A stretch of 64,000 nt of DNA, taken from JAWWPY01 sp964412845. GTDB taxonomy: Bacteria > Actinomycetota > Actinomycetes > Streptosporangiales > Streptosporangiaceae. Position numbers and translations under genes: made by a program. The notes beneath the pieces were generated by a model that did no database searches, was not told the DNA's origin, and saw nothing but the letters and a program-made list of their open reading frames with translations. The DNA lies in contig CAYPQM010000008.1 of the NCBI GenBank assembly GCA_964412845.1, positions 1 to 64,000 of the forward strand. Direction: 5' to 3'. Shown here piece after piece: positions 42,938-51,580 of the stretch. Position 1 is the stretch's first letter. Each line of letters starts with the position of its first letter.

Positions 42938-45547
42938 ATGGACACTGGTGGTGTGCCGCTGCTGGAACGGGAATCGCACCTGGCCCTGCTGGCCGGGTAT
43001 GCGCGGGAGGCCCGGCGGGGTGACGGGCGGCTGGTCCTGGTCGCGGGGGAGGCAGGCGTCGGCAAGTCGGCCCTGGTGGAGGAATTGCAGCGGGAAGTGC
43101 CAGATGCCCGGTGGTCGTGGGGGGCATGTGACGGGTTGTTCACTCCGCGCCCGCTGGGGCCGTTGTTCGATCTCGCGGATCAGCTCGGCGGGGAGTTGCT
43201 AGCGGCGTGCCGCGCGGGTGCTGCGCGGGAGGTGCTGTTCGGCGCCGTGCTGCGGCAGGTCAGTGAGCCGGATGTGCTCGATGTGGTGGTGGTGGAGGAC
43301 ATCCACTGGGCTGACGAGGCGACTGTTGACCTGCTGCGGTTCCTGGGCCGGCGGATCCGGGACGCGCCGGTGCTGCTGATCGCCACCTACCGGGATGACG
43401 GCCTGGCGGCGGGTGACCGGCTGCGGGTCGCCCTGGGGGATCTCGCCACGCAGCGGCCGGCCCGGCGGGTGGGGCTGCAGCCGCTGTCCGCGGACGCGGT
43501 GGCGGTGCTGGCCGGTGACAGCGGGCTGGAGGCCGTGGCGTTGTACCAGCTGACCGGCGGTAACCCGTTTTACGTGACCGAGGTGGTGGCGGCCGGCGTG
43601 GCTGAGGTCCCGGCCTCGGCGCGGGACGCGGTGCTGGCCCGGGTCGCGCGGCTGACCGGGGAGTCCCGGGATGTGCTGGATGCCGCGGCGCTGACCGGCA
43701 CGCGGGTCGAAGTGCGGCTGATAGAGCTGGTGACGGGGTGCTCGCCGGCCGCAGTGGATGAGCTTCTGGGCTGCGGGCTGCTGGCCGGGGACGGCGGGTG
43801 GCTGAGGTTCCGGCATGAGATCGTCCGGCTGGCGGTGGAGCAGGCGGTCGCGGCGCACCGCCGTGGCGTCATCCATGCCCGGATTCTGGCCGCGCTGCGC
43901 GGCCTCGGCTGCGACGACGACGCCCGGCTGGCCTTTCACGCGGAGGCCGCGCAGGACGGCCCGGCGGTCATGGCCTACGCCCCCGCCGCGGCGCGCCGGG
44001 CGGCTGAGCTGGGGTCGCACCGCGAGGCGGCCGCGCAGTTCGAGCGGGCGCTGCGGTTCGCGGCCGACGCCGATACGGCCATCGTCGCCGGGCTGTATGA
44101 CCGGCTCGGATCCGAGGTGTCCCTGCTGGACCGATGGCAGGATGCCGCCAACGCCCGGGAGCGGGCGCTGGAGCTATGGCGGGCAGCGGGCGACCGGCTG
44201 CGCGAAGGCGACACGATGCGTCGGCTCTCCCGCACGATGGGGTACCTGTGCCGGGGTGGGGACGCGCTCGCCGCGGCCGAAGCCGCTGTGGTGATCCTCG
44301 AACCGCTGGGCCCGAGCAAGGAACTCGCCTGGGCGTATGCCACCCTTGCCACCCAGCGGGTGCTGAATTCGGAGTACCAGGCGGCGACCGACCTGACGCT
44401 GCGGGCGCAGGCGATCGCCGAGCCGCTGGGCGTGCCCGAAGTGCTCAGCGACGCCCTCAACACCCAGGGCTGCGCCGCCTTCGCCACGGGCGGGGACGGG
44501 ATCGGGCCGCTGCGCCGGGCGCTGGACATCGCGGTCTCCGGGCGCTTGCAGGCCCAGGCCGGCCGGGCGTTCGCGAACCTCTACAGCATGCATTGCGGCC
44601 AGCGGCGATTCGCCGAAGCCGACGAGTACTTCGTGGACGGCATCGCCTACTGCGACGAGCACGACATCACCACCTACGCGACCTGCCTGAGGGGCGAGCG
44701 GACCACCACCCTGGAGAAGACCGGGCGGTGGGATGAGGCGGTGGCGCTGAGTGAGGAGCTGCTGGACCGGGGCGGCGCCTCCCCGGTCAACCGGCTCTGC
44801 CCGCTGACCAGGCTCGGCACCATCGGGGCCCGTCGGGGTGAGCCTGGTATCTGGGAACACCTGGACGAGGCCGCGCGGGCCGCCGACGGAACCGGCGAGG
44901 CGCAGCAGATCATGCCCGTCCGGCTGGCCCGGGCCGAGGCGCACTGGCTCGCCGGAAAGTCACGCTCCGCCCGGCACGAGGCTGAGCTGGCCGATGATGT
45001 GTCCGCCCACGCTGACGAGTGGGAACGTGGCGCGGTGGCGGTCTGGCTGCGGCGCACCGGGTCGGCCCGCGCGCCGCGCGGTGACCTCGCCGAGCCCTAC
45101 CAGCGGCAGATCGACCGCGACTGGGAGAAGGCCGCGCAGCTGTGGACCGACCTGGGCTGCCCGTATGAGGCCGCGATGGCCCGGCTCGACGCGGCGGATG
45201 AGGCCGCGCTGCGCGAGGCCCTGGCCACCTTCACCAGCCTCGGCGCGTCCGCCGCGGCCCGGATCACCCGGCAGAAGATGCGCCAGCTCGGTATCCGGTC
45301 GATCCCGGCCGGGCCGCGGGCCGCGACCCGGGCGCACCCGCTGGGGCTGACCCGGCGCGAACGTGAGGTCCTGGGCCTGATCTGCGGCGGGCATACCAAC
45401 GCCGAGATCGCCGCGCAGCTGTTCATCTCCGCGAAGACCGTCGATCATCACGTTTCCGCCGTGCTGGCCAAACTGGGCGCCCCGACCCGCAACGCCGCCG
45501 CGGCCCAAGCCGTCCGGCTCGGCCTGCTCAGCGCGGCAGAAACCTAG
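42938..45547 (+). CDS. LAL-type LuxR regulator (ATPase plus C-terminal HTH)
   Basis: The 869-residue protein has an N-terminal AAA/AAA_16 ATPase with Walker A AGEAGVGKSALV (about 37-48) and Walker B DVVVVEDIHWAD (about 107-118), a long helical TPR-like middle and a C-terminal LuxR helix-turn-helix (LTRREREVLGLICGGHTNAE, then TVDHHVSAVLAKLG). Such regulators switch on sugar-use or secondary-metabolite genes in actinobacteria. I chose ATG 42938 because homology begins at LLERESHLALL; the open frame extends 52 codons upstream. It is divergent from the DNA methyltransferase. Confidence 0.88.
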   Translation: MDTGGVPLLERESHLALLAGYAREARRGDGRLVLVAGEAGVGKSALVEELQREVPDARWSWGACDGLFTPRPLGPLFDLADQLGGELLAACRAGAAREVLFGAVLRQVSEPDVLDVVVVEDIHWADEATVDLLRFLGRRIRDAPVLLIATYRDDGLAAGDRLRVALGDLATQRPARRVGLQPLSADAVAVLAGDSGLEAVALYQLTGGNPFYVTEVVAAGVAEVPASARDAVLARVARLTGESRDVLDAAALTGTRVEVRLIELVTGCSPAAVDELLGCGLLAGDGGWLRFRHEIVRLAVEQAVAAHRRGVIHARILAALRGLGCDDDARLAFHAEAAQDGPAVMAYAPAAARRAAELGSHREAAAQFERALRFAADADTAIVAGLYDRLGSEVSLLDRWQDAANARERALELWRAAGDRLREGDTMRRLSRTMGYLCRGGDALAAAEAAVVILEPLGPSKELAWAYATLATQRVLNSEYQAATDLTLRAQAIAEPLGVPEVLSDALNTQGCAAFATGGDGIGPLRRALDIAVSGRLQAQAGRAFANLYSMHCGQRRFAEADEYFVDGIAYCDEHDITTYATCLRGERTTTLEKTGRWDEAVALSEELLDRGGASPVNRLCPLTRLGTIGARRGEPGIWEHLDEAARAADGTGEAQQIMPVRLARAEAHWLAGKSRSARHEAELADDVSAHADEWERGAVAVWLRRTGSARAPRGDLAEPYQRQIDRDWEKAAQLWTDLGCPYEAAMARLDAADEAALREALATFTSLGASAAARITRQKMRQLGIRSIPAGPRAATRAHPLGLTRREREVLGLICGGHTNAEIAAQLFISAKTVDHHVSAVLAKLGAPTRNAAAAQAVRLGLLSAAET

Positions 45548-45631
45548 GACGCAGCCGCGCCGCGCGTCCGGGCCAGGCCGAGCCTCACCGCGTCGTAACC
45601 GGGCGCTCCGCGCCGCGCGTCCGGACGATAA

Positions 45632-45752
45632 GTGGACGGTTACCGTGACGACCGCGGCGAACGTCCACAAACTGCGGCGCTGTGGTGCCGGCCCAGGCCG
45701 GGTTCCAGTTCGTGGACGACAACCGCTGGGCCCATGGCGCAAATCGTCCACG
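45632..45752. other. Pair of matching GTGGACG hairpins between convergent genes
   Basis: GTGGACG (45632) pairs with CGTCCAC (45662); CGTGGACGA (45711-45719) pairs with TCGTCCACG (45744-45752). The 248-bp gap also has a 15-base direct repeat GCGCCGCGCGTCCGG near 45558 and 45610. Use as bidirectional terminators is plausible; the four evenly alternating copies could also be protein sites. Confidence 0.45.
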
Positions 45753-45795
45753 GACTGGCAGCCACGGCGGTACTGCGGTCGGGGCATCCGCCGGA

Positions 45796-46707
45796 TCACG
45801 GCCAGGAGCTTTCCAGGCCGTGGATGAGGGCGGTGACGGCCTGGTTCAGTGGGCTGGGCAGGCCGGCTTCCCGGCCCAGCCGGACGATGCCTCCGTTGAG
45901 CACGTCGATCTCGGTGCGCCGCCGGGCCAGCACATCCTGCAGCATGCTCGGCTGGTGACCGTGCGCGTGGCTGACGGCCTCGTCGATCAGCGCCATCGGA
46001 TCAGCGTCCAGGGTGATGCCCAGCGCGTCCGCCACGGCGCATCCCTCAGCGGCCAGCCCGCTGATCAGCTCGCGGGCCTCGGCCGCGCCCCCGAGCTGGC
46101 CCATAGTCAGGCCGGTCAGCGCGGCCACCGGGCTGGTCGCCGCGTTGAAGATCAGCTTGGTCCACTGCGCCCCGCGCGAGTCAGCCAGGGCAATCGTGCG
46201 CAGGCCGCTGCGGGTCAGCAGATCGGCGAGCAACCGCACCTCGTCCATCCGGGCCGGCTTGGGGCCAAACGGGCCGATCCAGGTGTCTCCCGGAGCGTCC
46301 AGTTGCACCACGCCGGGAGCGGGGACGCAGCCGGCCACGATAGTGGTGCCCCTGATCACCCGGGGCACGTGCCGCGCGATGAGTTCCTCGTTGCCCACGC
46401 CGTTCTGCACGCTGCACACCGCGGCGTCGGCGAACACACTCGCGGTGGCCGCCATGGCGGACTCGGTGTGCAGCGACTTCGTCGCGACAATGCCGAACTG
46501 GCACGGCGGGATCTCGGCGCCGTCCGCGGCTGCCCGGACCCGGGAGACCATCGGGTCGGCCCCGGTGAGCTGTAGCCCGCTGTCGTTGATGGCGCGGACC
46601 TGCGCCGCGGCGACGTCGTAGGCCCACACCTCAGCCTCGGCCAGGCGGCCGAGATGCGCCGCGAACAGGCTGCCGATGGCGCCGCACCCGACCACGCAGA
46701 TCCGCAT
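45796..46707 (-). CDS. 2-dehydropantoate 2-reductase (ApbA/PanE) family protein
   Basis: The 303-residue protein has the NADPH-binding VVGCGAIGSLFAAHL (about 4-18), CSVQNGVGNEE (about 92), the catalytic-region Lys in GAQWTKLIFNAATSP (about 180) and a helical C-terminal domain. It would reduce ketopantoate or a similar 2-oxo acid. Genomes usually keep panE elsewhere, and this copy lies with catabolic genes, so a different keto-acid substrate is likely. ATG 46707 sits 9 bp after the HbpS-like gene on the same strand. Confidence 0.85.
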   Translation of the reverse strand: MRICVVGCGAIGSLFAAHLGRLAEAEVWAYDVAAAQVRAINDSGLQLTGADPMVSRVRAAADGAEIPPCQFGIVATKSLHTESAMAATASVFADAAVCSVQNGVGNEELIARHVPRVIRGTTIVAGCVPAPGVVQLDAPGDTWIGPFGPKPARMDEVRLLADLLTRSGLRTIALADSRGAQWTKLIFNAATSPVAALTGLTMGQLGGAAEARELISGLAAEGCAVADALGITLDADPMALIDEAVSHAHGHQPSMLQDVLARRRTEIDVLNGGIVRLGREAGLPSPLNQAVTALIHGLESSWP

Positions 46708-46715
46708 CGCGCCGC

Positions 46716-47933
46716 CTATCCGTTGTCGCGCGGTGCAGTGCCTCGCGATCCGCTGGGCTGTGATCCGCTGGGTTGTGATCCGCTGGGTTGTGATCCGCTG
46801 GGTTGTGATCCGGTGGGTTGTGATCCGGTGGGCTGGGCGGCCAGGACGGCCGAGGCGATGTCCTCGCAGGCGCTGGGATCCCGGCCAGCGACGCCGAGGC
46901 CGGCCACGACCTGACCGCTGTCCTCGATGGGCAGGCCGCCGGCCACCGGCAGGATGGGGAACGGCAGGGCCGCGGCGAGCTGGGATATGACACCGGCGCC
47001 CGGATAGAGCGAGCCCAGGTCGCGGCTGCGGCACTGGAAGGTCCCGGCGGCGGCCGCGACGCCCTGCGCCACGGCGACGGCCGAGGTAGGCGCGCCGTGC
47101 ATCCAGTCCTGCTGGATCGGGTCGCCGCGATGATCGACGATGGCTACCGCGACCTGCACGCCGCGGCGCCGGGCCTCCGCGATGACCTGGTCCGCGAGCC
47201 TGACTGCCCAGCGGTGCTCGGGCTGCTGGCTGGCCGGCGGCGCATCCGTCATGCCCAGGCCAGCCGGCTCCCCGTCGGGCCAGTCCCCGAACGCGGCCAC
47301 CCAGCGGGCGTGATCATCTCCGTGCTGGCCGGCATAAGGCAGCCGGAGTGCGTAGTGGACCACAAGGTCCTCGGGGTTGGCCGCCGCACCGCCGGCGATC
47401 ATCTGCATCGGGTCAGTGCCGGCCGGGTAGAACGGGCTGACGGCGGCGCCCGACGCCGCGATCCCGCCGATCACCTCGTCGGCCGAGCCCATCTGGACGG
47501 CCGAGCCCATCTGGACGGCCGAGCGCACCTGGACGGCCGAGCCCATCTGGACGGCCGAGCGCACCTGGACGGCCGAGCCCATCTGGACGGCCGAGCCCAT
47601 CTGGACGGCCGAGCGGATCGGCATGCCGCCCGCGCCGGGGAAGTCCGCCTCCGGTGAGCACGCGACGAAACCCTGTGCCACCGGCGCGGCGATCGTGGTC
47701 ATCCGCCGCAGGTGCTCGGCGCTCGGCACCTGCTGCGTGGCCGCGATCCAGGCCTTGGACCTGGCCCGGGCCATGCCGCCGGCGCCGGAGGCGTCCATCC
47801 GGGACGCGGAGACGAGCACGCCACTGCCGCCCGCCACGGCGACCGATCCGCGCAGGCCGAGGTGCTCGGCCTTGTCGATGGCCCGCTCGATCAGTGCCCT
47901 GGCCTGCTCCAGGGAGATGTCCGGCGTGCGCAC
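46716..47933 (-). CDS. Two-domain GlcG/HbpS-like protein with in-frame repeat tracts
   Basis: The 405-residue protein contains two GlcG/HbpS (DUF336, haem-degrading) domains: one at about 1-185, starting ISLEQARALIERAIDKAEHL, and one at about 220-365, with VAVAIVDHRGDPIQQDWMHG. The first domain is interrupted at about 108-155 by seven copies of SAVQMG (18-bp unit, 47482-47615). The C-terminus is a run of GSQPS (15-bp unit, 46746-46836). HbpS members bind haem or act in small-molecule catabolism beside oxidoreductases. The insert should disturb the first domain. Gene order suggests co-transcription with the ketopantoate-reductase-like gene. Confidence 0.75.
   Translation of the reverse strand: MRTPDISLEQARALIERAIDKAEHLGLRGSVAVAGGSGVLVSASRMDASGAGGMARARSKAWIAATQQVPSAEHLRRMTTIAAPVAQGFVACSPEADFPGAGGMPIRSAVQMGSAVQMGSAVQVRSAVQMGSAVQVRSAVQMGSAVQMGSADEVIGGIAASGAAVSPFYPAGTDPMQMIAGGAAANPEDLVVHYALRLPYAGQHGDDHARWVAAFGDWPDGEPAGLGMTDAPPASQQPEHRWAVRLADQVIAEARRRGVQVAVAIVDHRGDPIQQDWMHGAPTSAVAVAQGVAAAAGTFQCRSRDLGSLYPGAGVISQLAAALPFPILPVAGGLPIEDSGQVVAGLGVAGRDPSACEDIASAVLAAQPTGSQPTGSQPSGSQPSGSQPSGSQPSGSRGTAPRDNG
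46746..46836 (-). repeat. 15-bp in-frame repeat at the end of the HbpS-like gene
   Basis: About six units near TGATCCGCTGGGTTG, encoding GSQPS/GSQPT on the minus strand. Confidence 0.85.
47482..47615 (-). repeat. 18-bp in-frame repeat inside the HbpS-like gene
   Basis: Seven units of GCCCATCTGGACGGCCGA, with GCGCACCTGGACGGCCGA variants, encode SAVQMG/SAVQVR. A copy-number change would stay in frame. Confidence 0.88.
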
Positions 47934-47975
47934 TCAGCCACCGACCATGCTGTGGCCGCTCCCTGGGGAGCCGGG

Positions 47976-48064
47976 ACTGGCGTGCGCGGGACTGGCGTGC
48001 GCGGGGCTGGCGTGGGCGGGGCTGGCGTGGGCGGGGCTGGCGTGCGCGGGCCTGGCGTGGGCGG
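47976..48064. repeat. 15-bp minisatellite upstream of the HbpS-like gene
   Basis: Six units of (A/G/C)CTGGCGTGCGCGGG or its GTGGGCGGG variant fill most of the 136-bp gap between two minus-strand genes. It could lie in the HbpS promoter region. Confidence 0.85.
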
Positions 48065-48069
48065 CCATC

Positions 48070-48900
48070 TCAGGCGCCGACCATGTTGAAGCCGCCGTCG
48101 GCGACCATGTACACGCCGGTCATGTGCGACGCGTCGGCGGTCGCCAGGAACAGGGCGGTGCCGGCCACCTCGGCTGGCTTCGGGATGCGGCCCAGCGGGG
48201 TCAGCGAACGCAGTGTCTCCGCCCGCCCGCTCTTCCAGTCCTTGCGGTTCAGCGTGGACTGGGTCTCGATGAAGCCCGGGGCGAACGTGTTGACCCGGAC
48301 GGTCGGCGCGAAGGCCGCGGCATACGACTTGGTGATGCCGAGAATCCCGTACTTCGCCGCGGCGTACTGCGGGGCCCGGGCGCTGCCCCTGACGATGACC
48401 GTTGAGCCGATGTTGATGATGCATCCGCCGCCCGCGTCGACCATGCGGGAACCGAATTCCTGCGTGCACAGCAGGGTGCCCTTGATGTCGACGGCGAGCA
48501 CGTGGTCGATTGACTCCTCGGTGATGTCACGCCATGACATCTGGTCGCGGGCCACGTCACCGACGTTGTTGACGGCGACGTCGAGGCGTCCGAAGGCCGA
48601 GAAGGCGGCGTCGGCGAGCGCCCGGATCTCGTCCCAGCTGGTGATGTCCGCCTGGACCAGCGCGGCCTGGCTGCCGGCCTGCTCGATCCGCTTGGCGGTC
48701 TGCTCCGCGCCCGCCCGCGAGCGGTTGTAGTGCACCACCACCCGCGCGCCCTCCTGCGCCGCCCGTACCGCTATCTCGGCCCCGAATCCCGTGCCGGCCC
48801 CGGTGACGAGGACTGTCTGCCCGGTGAACCGGCGCGGGAATCTGGCCTGAGCGTCCGTCTGATCGGTGTTGGTCTGATCGGTGTTGGTCTGACCTGGCAT
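48070..48900 (-). CDS. Short-chain dehydrogenase/reductase
   Basis: The 276-residue classical SDR has VTGAGTGFGAEIAVR (about 33-47), NNVGD, Ser in NIGSTVIV (about 164), YAAAKYG (Tyr and Lys about 178 and 182) and GVYMVADGGFNMVGA. The first 20 residues contain a duplicated TNTDQ unit. It oxidises or reduces a secondary alcohol or ketone. It is 47 bp downstream of the next SDR on the same strand, so both may belong to the IclR-controlled unit. Confidence 0.86.
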   Translation of the reverse strand: MPGQTNTDQTNTDQTDAQARFPRRFTGQTVLVTGAGTGFGAEIAVRAAQEGARVVVHYNRSRAGAEQTAKRIEQAGSQAALVQADITSWDEIRALADAAFSAFGRLDVAVNNVGDVARDQMSWRDITEESIDHVLAVDIKGTLLCTQEFGSRMVDAGGGCIINIGSTVIVRGSARAPQYAAAKYGILGITKSYAAAFAPTVRVNTFAPGFIETQSTLNRKDWKSGRAETLRSLTPLGRIPKPAEVAGTALFLATADASHMTGVYMVADGGFNMVGA

Positions 48901-48947
48901 GCGCGGGCTCCAAGAAAGCAGGGAGAGGCTAGCGGTCGGTCAGACCA

Positions 48948-49721
48948 CTAGATGAGGATTCTTCCGCCGTCCACGTACAGGATGTGGCCGGTGATGAAGG
49001 CGGCACGGTCGGAGGCCAGGAAGGAGACCGCGTCGGCGACCTCCGTCGAGGTGCCGAGCCGGCCGGCCGGGACCAGGCTGACCAGGTCTTCGCGGATGCT
49101 GGGCTTGGCCAGGTAGTCCCTGGTCAGGTCGGTCTCGATGTAGCCGGGTGCGACCGCGTTCACGGTGACGCCGCGCGGCGCCCACTCCCGGGCCATGACC
49201 CTGACCAACTGGTTGAGGCCGCCTTTGGTCGCCGCGTAGGGCGCGTGGTGGGCGTGCGCGAGCAGGCCGGACACCGAGGACAGGAAGATCATGCGGCCAT
49301 ACCCGGCGGCGCACATCTCCCGCCCGACGGCCTGGCCGGTCCAGTACGCGGTGGACAGGTTCAGGTTCACCAGGTCCGACCACGCGTCGTCATCGAGGTC
49401 CAGGATGGGCAGCCGGTTGTTCCGGCCGACCGCGTGCAGGAATACCTGGATCGACCCCAGCCGTCCCGCGGCCTCCTTGATGACGCGCCGGCACGCCTCC
49501 GGGTCGGTCAGGTCGGCGGCGGCCACCTCCAGGTGGCCACCGCGCTCGCGGACCTGCCGCTCGATGTCGGTGAGCCGCGCCTGATCCACGTCGACCGCGA
49601 GGACCCGGGCGCCCAGATCGGCGAATGCGAACGCGCATGCCCCGCCCAGGCCCCCTGCCCCGGCCACGAGAACCGTACGGTCACGCATTCCCAGCCAGTC
49701 ATTCACGCTCGGTCGCTCCAC
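48948..49721 (-). CDS. Short-chain dehydrogenase/reductase
   Basis: The 257-residue SDR has VAGAGGLGGACAFAFAD (about 19-35), Ser in FLSSVSGLL (about 147), YAATKGG (Tyr/Lys about 161/165) and GHILYVDGGRILI. The cofactor-binding AVDVD end favours NAD(H). It is divergent from the IclR gene, with operator site B in the shared promoter region, making it a prime regulon member. Confidence 0.86.
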   Translation of the reverse strand: MERPSVNDWLGMRDRTVLVAGAGGLGGACAFAFADLGARVLAVDVDQARLTDIERQVRERGGHLEVAAADLTDPEACRRVIKEAAGRLGSIQVFLHAVGRNNRLPILDLDDDAWSDLVNLNLSTAYWTGQAVGREMCAAGYGRMIFLSSVSGLLAHAHHAPYAATKGGLNQLVRVMAREWAPRGVTVNAVAPGYIETDLTRDYLAKPSIREDLVSLVPAGRLGTSTEVADAVSFLASDRAAFITGHILYVDGGRILI

Positions 49722-49752
49722 TACCTGACTATCTGCGGATTTCCGTTATGGT

Positions 49753-49771
49753 ACTTTCGAGCTGTGAAAGT
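49753..49771. promoter_or_regulatory. Candidate IclR operator, site B (perfect)
   Basis: ACTTTC-GAGCTGT-GAAAGT is a perfect 6-bp inverted repeat between the SDR and IclR genes. On the minus strand a TTGACT to CATAAC promoter spans it. Near-identical sites occur at 20783 and 58307. Confidence 0.6.
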
Positions 49772-49873
49772 CAATTTTACTACGTCCCTCCGACGATAGA
49801 GGCCCGCAGCCGTGGCTGTCCAGATAATCCAGCTGCCCTTACCCTGGCAGCCTGAGGACTGAGGGAGACCACC

Positions 49874-50964
49874 ATGGCTGGGTCAGCGAATCCGGCGCGG
49901 CCGCGGCAGCGCACCCGCCGCGCACAGTCGCCGGACGGTTCCCCCGAACCGGCCGTTCCCGGCCCGGCCAGCCCCGGACAGGCCNNNNNNNNNNNNNNNN
50001 NNNNNNNNNNNNNNNNNNNNNNNNNNNNNNNNNNNNNNNNNNNNNNNNNNNNNNNNNNNNNNNNNNNNNNNNNNNNNNNNNNNNGCCGGACGGTTCCCCC
50101 GAACCGGCCGTTCCCGGCCCGGCCAGCCCCGGACAGGCCAGTGCCGGCCAGGCCAGTGCCGGCCAGGCCAGGCCAGGCCAGGCCAGTGCGGGCCAGCCCG
50201 ACTACCGGGTCGAAGCCCTGGCCAAGGGGCTGCGGGTGCTGTCGGTCTTCTCGGAGCGGCGGCCGACCTGGCGGATCACCGACATCGCCACCGAGGTATC
50301 CCTGCCGCTGCCCACGGCGTACCGCATCGTCATGACGCTGACCTCGGAGGGCTATCTGGAGCACCTGCCGTCCGGTGAGTACCGGCCGGGGGTGCGGGTG
50401 CTGACCCTGGGCACCGCGGCGCTGCGCAGCCTGGACCTGGTCGAACTGGCCACCCCGCGGCTGCAGGAACTGGCCAACACGACCGGGGAGACGGTGAATC
50501 TCGCCGTCCTGACCGGTGACCAGGTGCTTTACCTGGTGCGGCTGCGGAACTCCGATCTCGTCACGGCCAACATCCGGGTCGGTTCCCGGCTGCCTGCCGT
50601 GCATACCTCGATCGGCAAGCTGCTGCTCGCCTACCTCGACGGCGCGGAACTCGAGAAGGTCATCACGGCTGACTCGTTCGCCCACACCGCGGGGCCGAAT
50701 GCGAAGCGCAGCCTGGATGAACTGCGCCCCGAGCTGGCCACGATCCGTGCTCAGGGCTGGGCGATGCAGGATGAGGAACTGGCCTACGGACTGCGCTCGG
50801 TCGCCGCGCCGGTACGCGGCGAGAGCGGCGCCGTCGTGGCCGGAGCGAACCTGGCCCTGCCCTCTCGCGACTGGCCGGTGCAGCGCGTCGCCCGCGAGCT
50901 CCGGCCCCTGGTCCTGGAGACCTGCCGCGAGATCTCCCGGCTGCTCGGCCATCGCGGGAATTAG
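49874..50964 (+). CDS. IclR-family transcriptional regulator (interrupted by assembly gap)
   Basis: After a Pro/Ala/Gly-rich start, the protein has an IclR winged helix (VEALAKGLRVLSVFSERRPT, then TDIATEVSLPLPTAYRIVMTL) and an effector domain (TSIGKLLLAYLD, GAVVAGANLALPS). The 100-N gap breaks the frame. The 55 bases on each side of it are identical; if the gap and one copy are removed, the gene becomes 936 bp, an exact 311-codon frame. So it is probably intact. It is divergent from an SDR, precedes ring-cleavage-type genes, and likely binds the ACTTTC-N7-GAAAGT sites. Confidence 0.82.
49985..50084. other. Assembly gap (100 N) flanked by identical 55-bp ends
   Basis: Bases 49930-49984 and 50085-50139 are identical over 55 positions. 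A 55-base overlap of contig ends is what a de Bruijn assembler with k=55 leaves, so the N block and one copy are probably artificial. Confidence 0.85.
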
Positions 50965-50980
50965 GCTCAGGGCAGCCGGC

Positions 50981-51544
50981 ATGGCGCGACTGGCGAAACT
51001 TTCTCCCGAGGATCTCGACGCCGGCCAGAAGGAGCTGTACGCGGCCATCACGGGCGGCCCGCGCAGCACCGGCCGGCCGGCCTTCCCGCTGGTGGATCAG
51101 GCTGGGGCGCTGGAGGGACCGTTCAACGCAATGCTGCTGCGGCCCGCCCTCGGCGCGGCGCTGCAGTCCCTCGGTACCGCCCTCCGGTACCAGGGAGCAC
51201 TGCCCGGCCGCACGCGTGAGCTGGCGATACTTGTTGTCGCGGCGCACTGGCGCAGCGAGTTCGAGCAGTATGCGCACGAGGCCGTCGGGCTCCTCGAAGG
51301 CCTGCGTGCGGCGGATCTCGCCGCGATCCGGGGTGGTCACGAGCCGGATCTCGTGGATCCGGGGGAGCGCGCTGCCGTCCGGGCCGCGTGGGCGCTGGCC
51401 CGCTCGGGCGATCTCGATGACGAGCAGTATGCGGACGCTGTGGCGCAGCTGGGCGAGGCTGCCCTGTTCGAGCTGACCACCCTGGTCGGGTACTACGCCA
51501 CCCTGGCGCTGCAGCTCCGAGTCTTCCGGGTAGCCGCTCCGTGA
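50981..51544 (+). CDS. Carboxymuconolactone-decarboxylase family protein
   Basis: The 187-residue protein has the all-helical CMD/AhpD-like core: GRTRELAILVVAAHWRSEFE with YAHEAVGLLEG (His about 90). It lacks the CxxC of AhpD peroxidases, so it is more like the decarboxylase/unknown-function branch. ATG 50981 starts 16 bp after the IclR stop. Such genes commonly accompany aromatic or lactone catabolism. Confidence 0.75.
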   Translation: MARLAKLSPEDLDAGQKELYAAITGGPRSTGRPAFPLVDQAGALEGPFNAMLLRPALGAALQSLGTALRYQGALPGRTRELAILVVAAHWRSEFEQYAHEAVGLLEGLRAADLAAIRGGHEPDLVDPGERAAVRAAWALARSGDLDDEQYADAVAQLGEAALFELTTLVGYYATLALQLRVFRVAAP

Positions 51545-51549
51545 TAGTA

Positions 51550-51568
51550 GATTTCAATACATGAGAGC
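51550..51568 (+). promoter_or_regulatory. Candidate IclR operator, site D (weak)
   Basis: GATTTC-AATACAT-GAGAGC has the same spacing as sites A-C and matches 8 of 12 arm bases. It lies directly before the first FAH gene (start 51581). Confidence 0.35.
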
Positions 51569-51580
51569 ACAGGAGCGGCC

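Noticed and set aside
48070..49721. The two SDRs as hydroxypropyl-CoM dehydrogenases of the CoM pathway
   Set aside because: They lie 37 kb from the CoM genes beside the IclR operator, and I cannot identify the sulfonate-binding basic residues with confidence.
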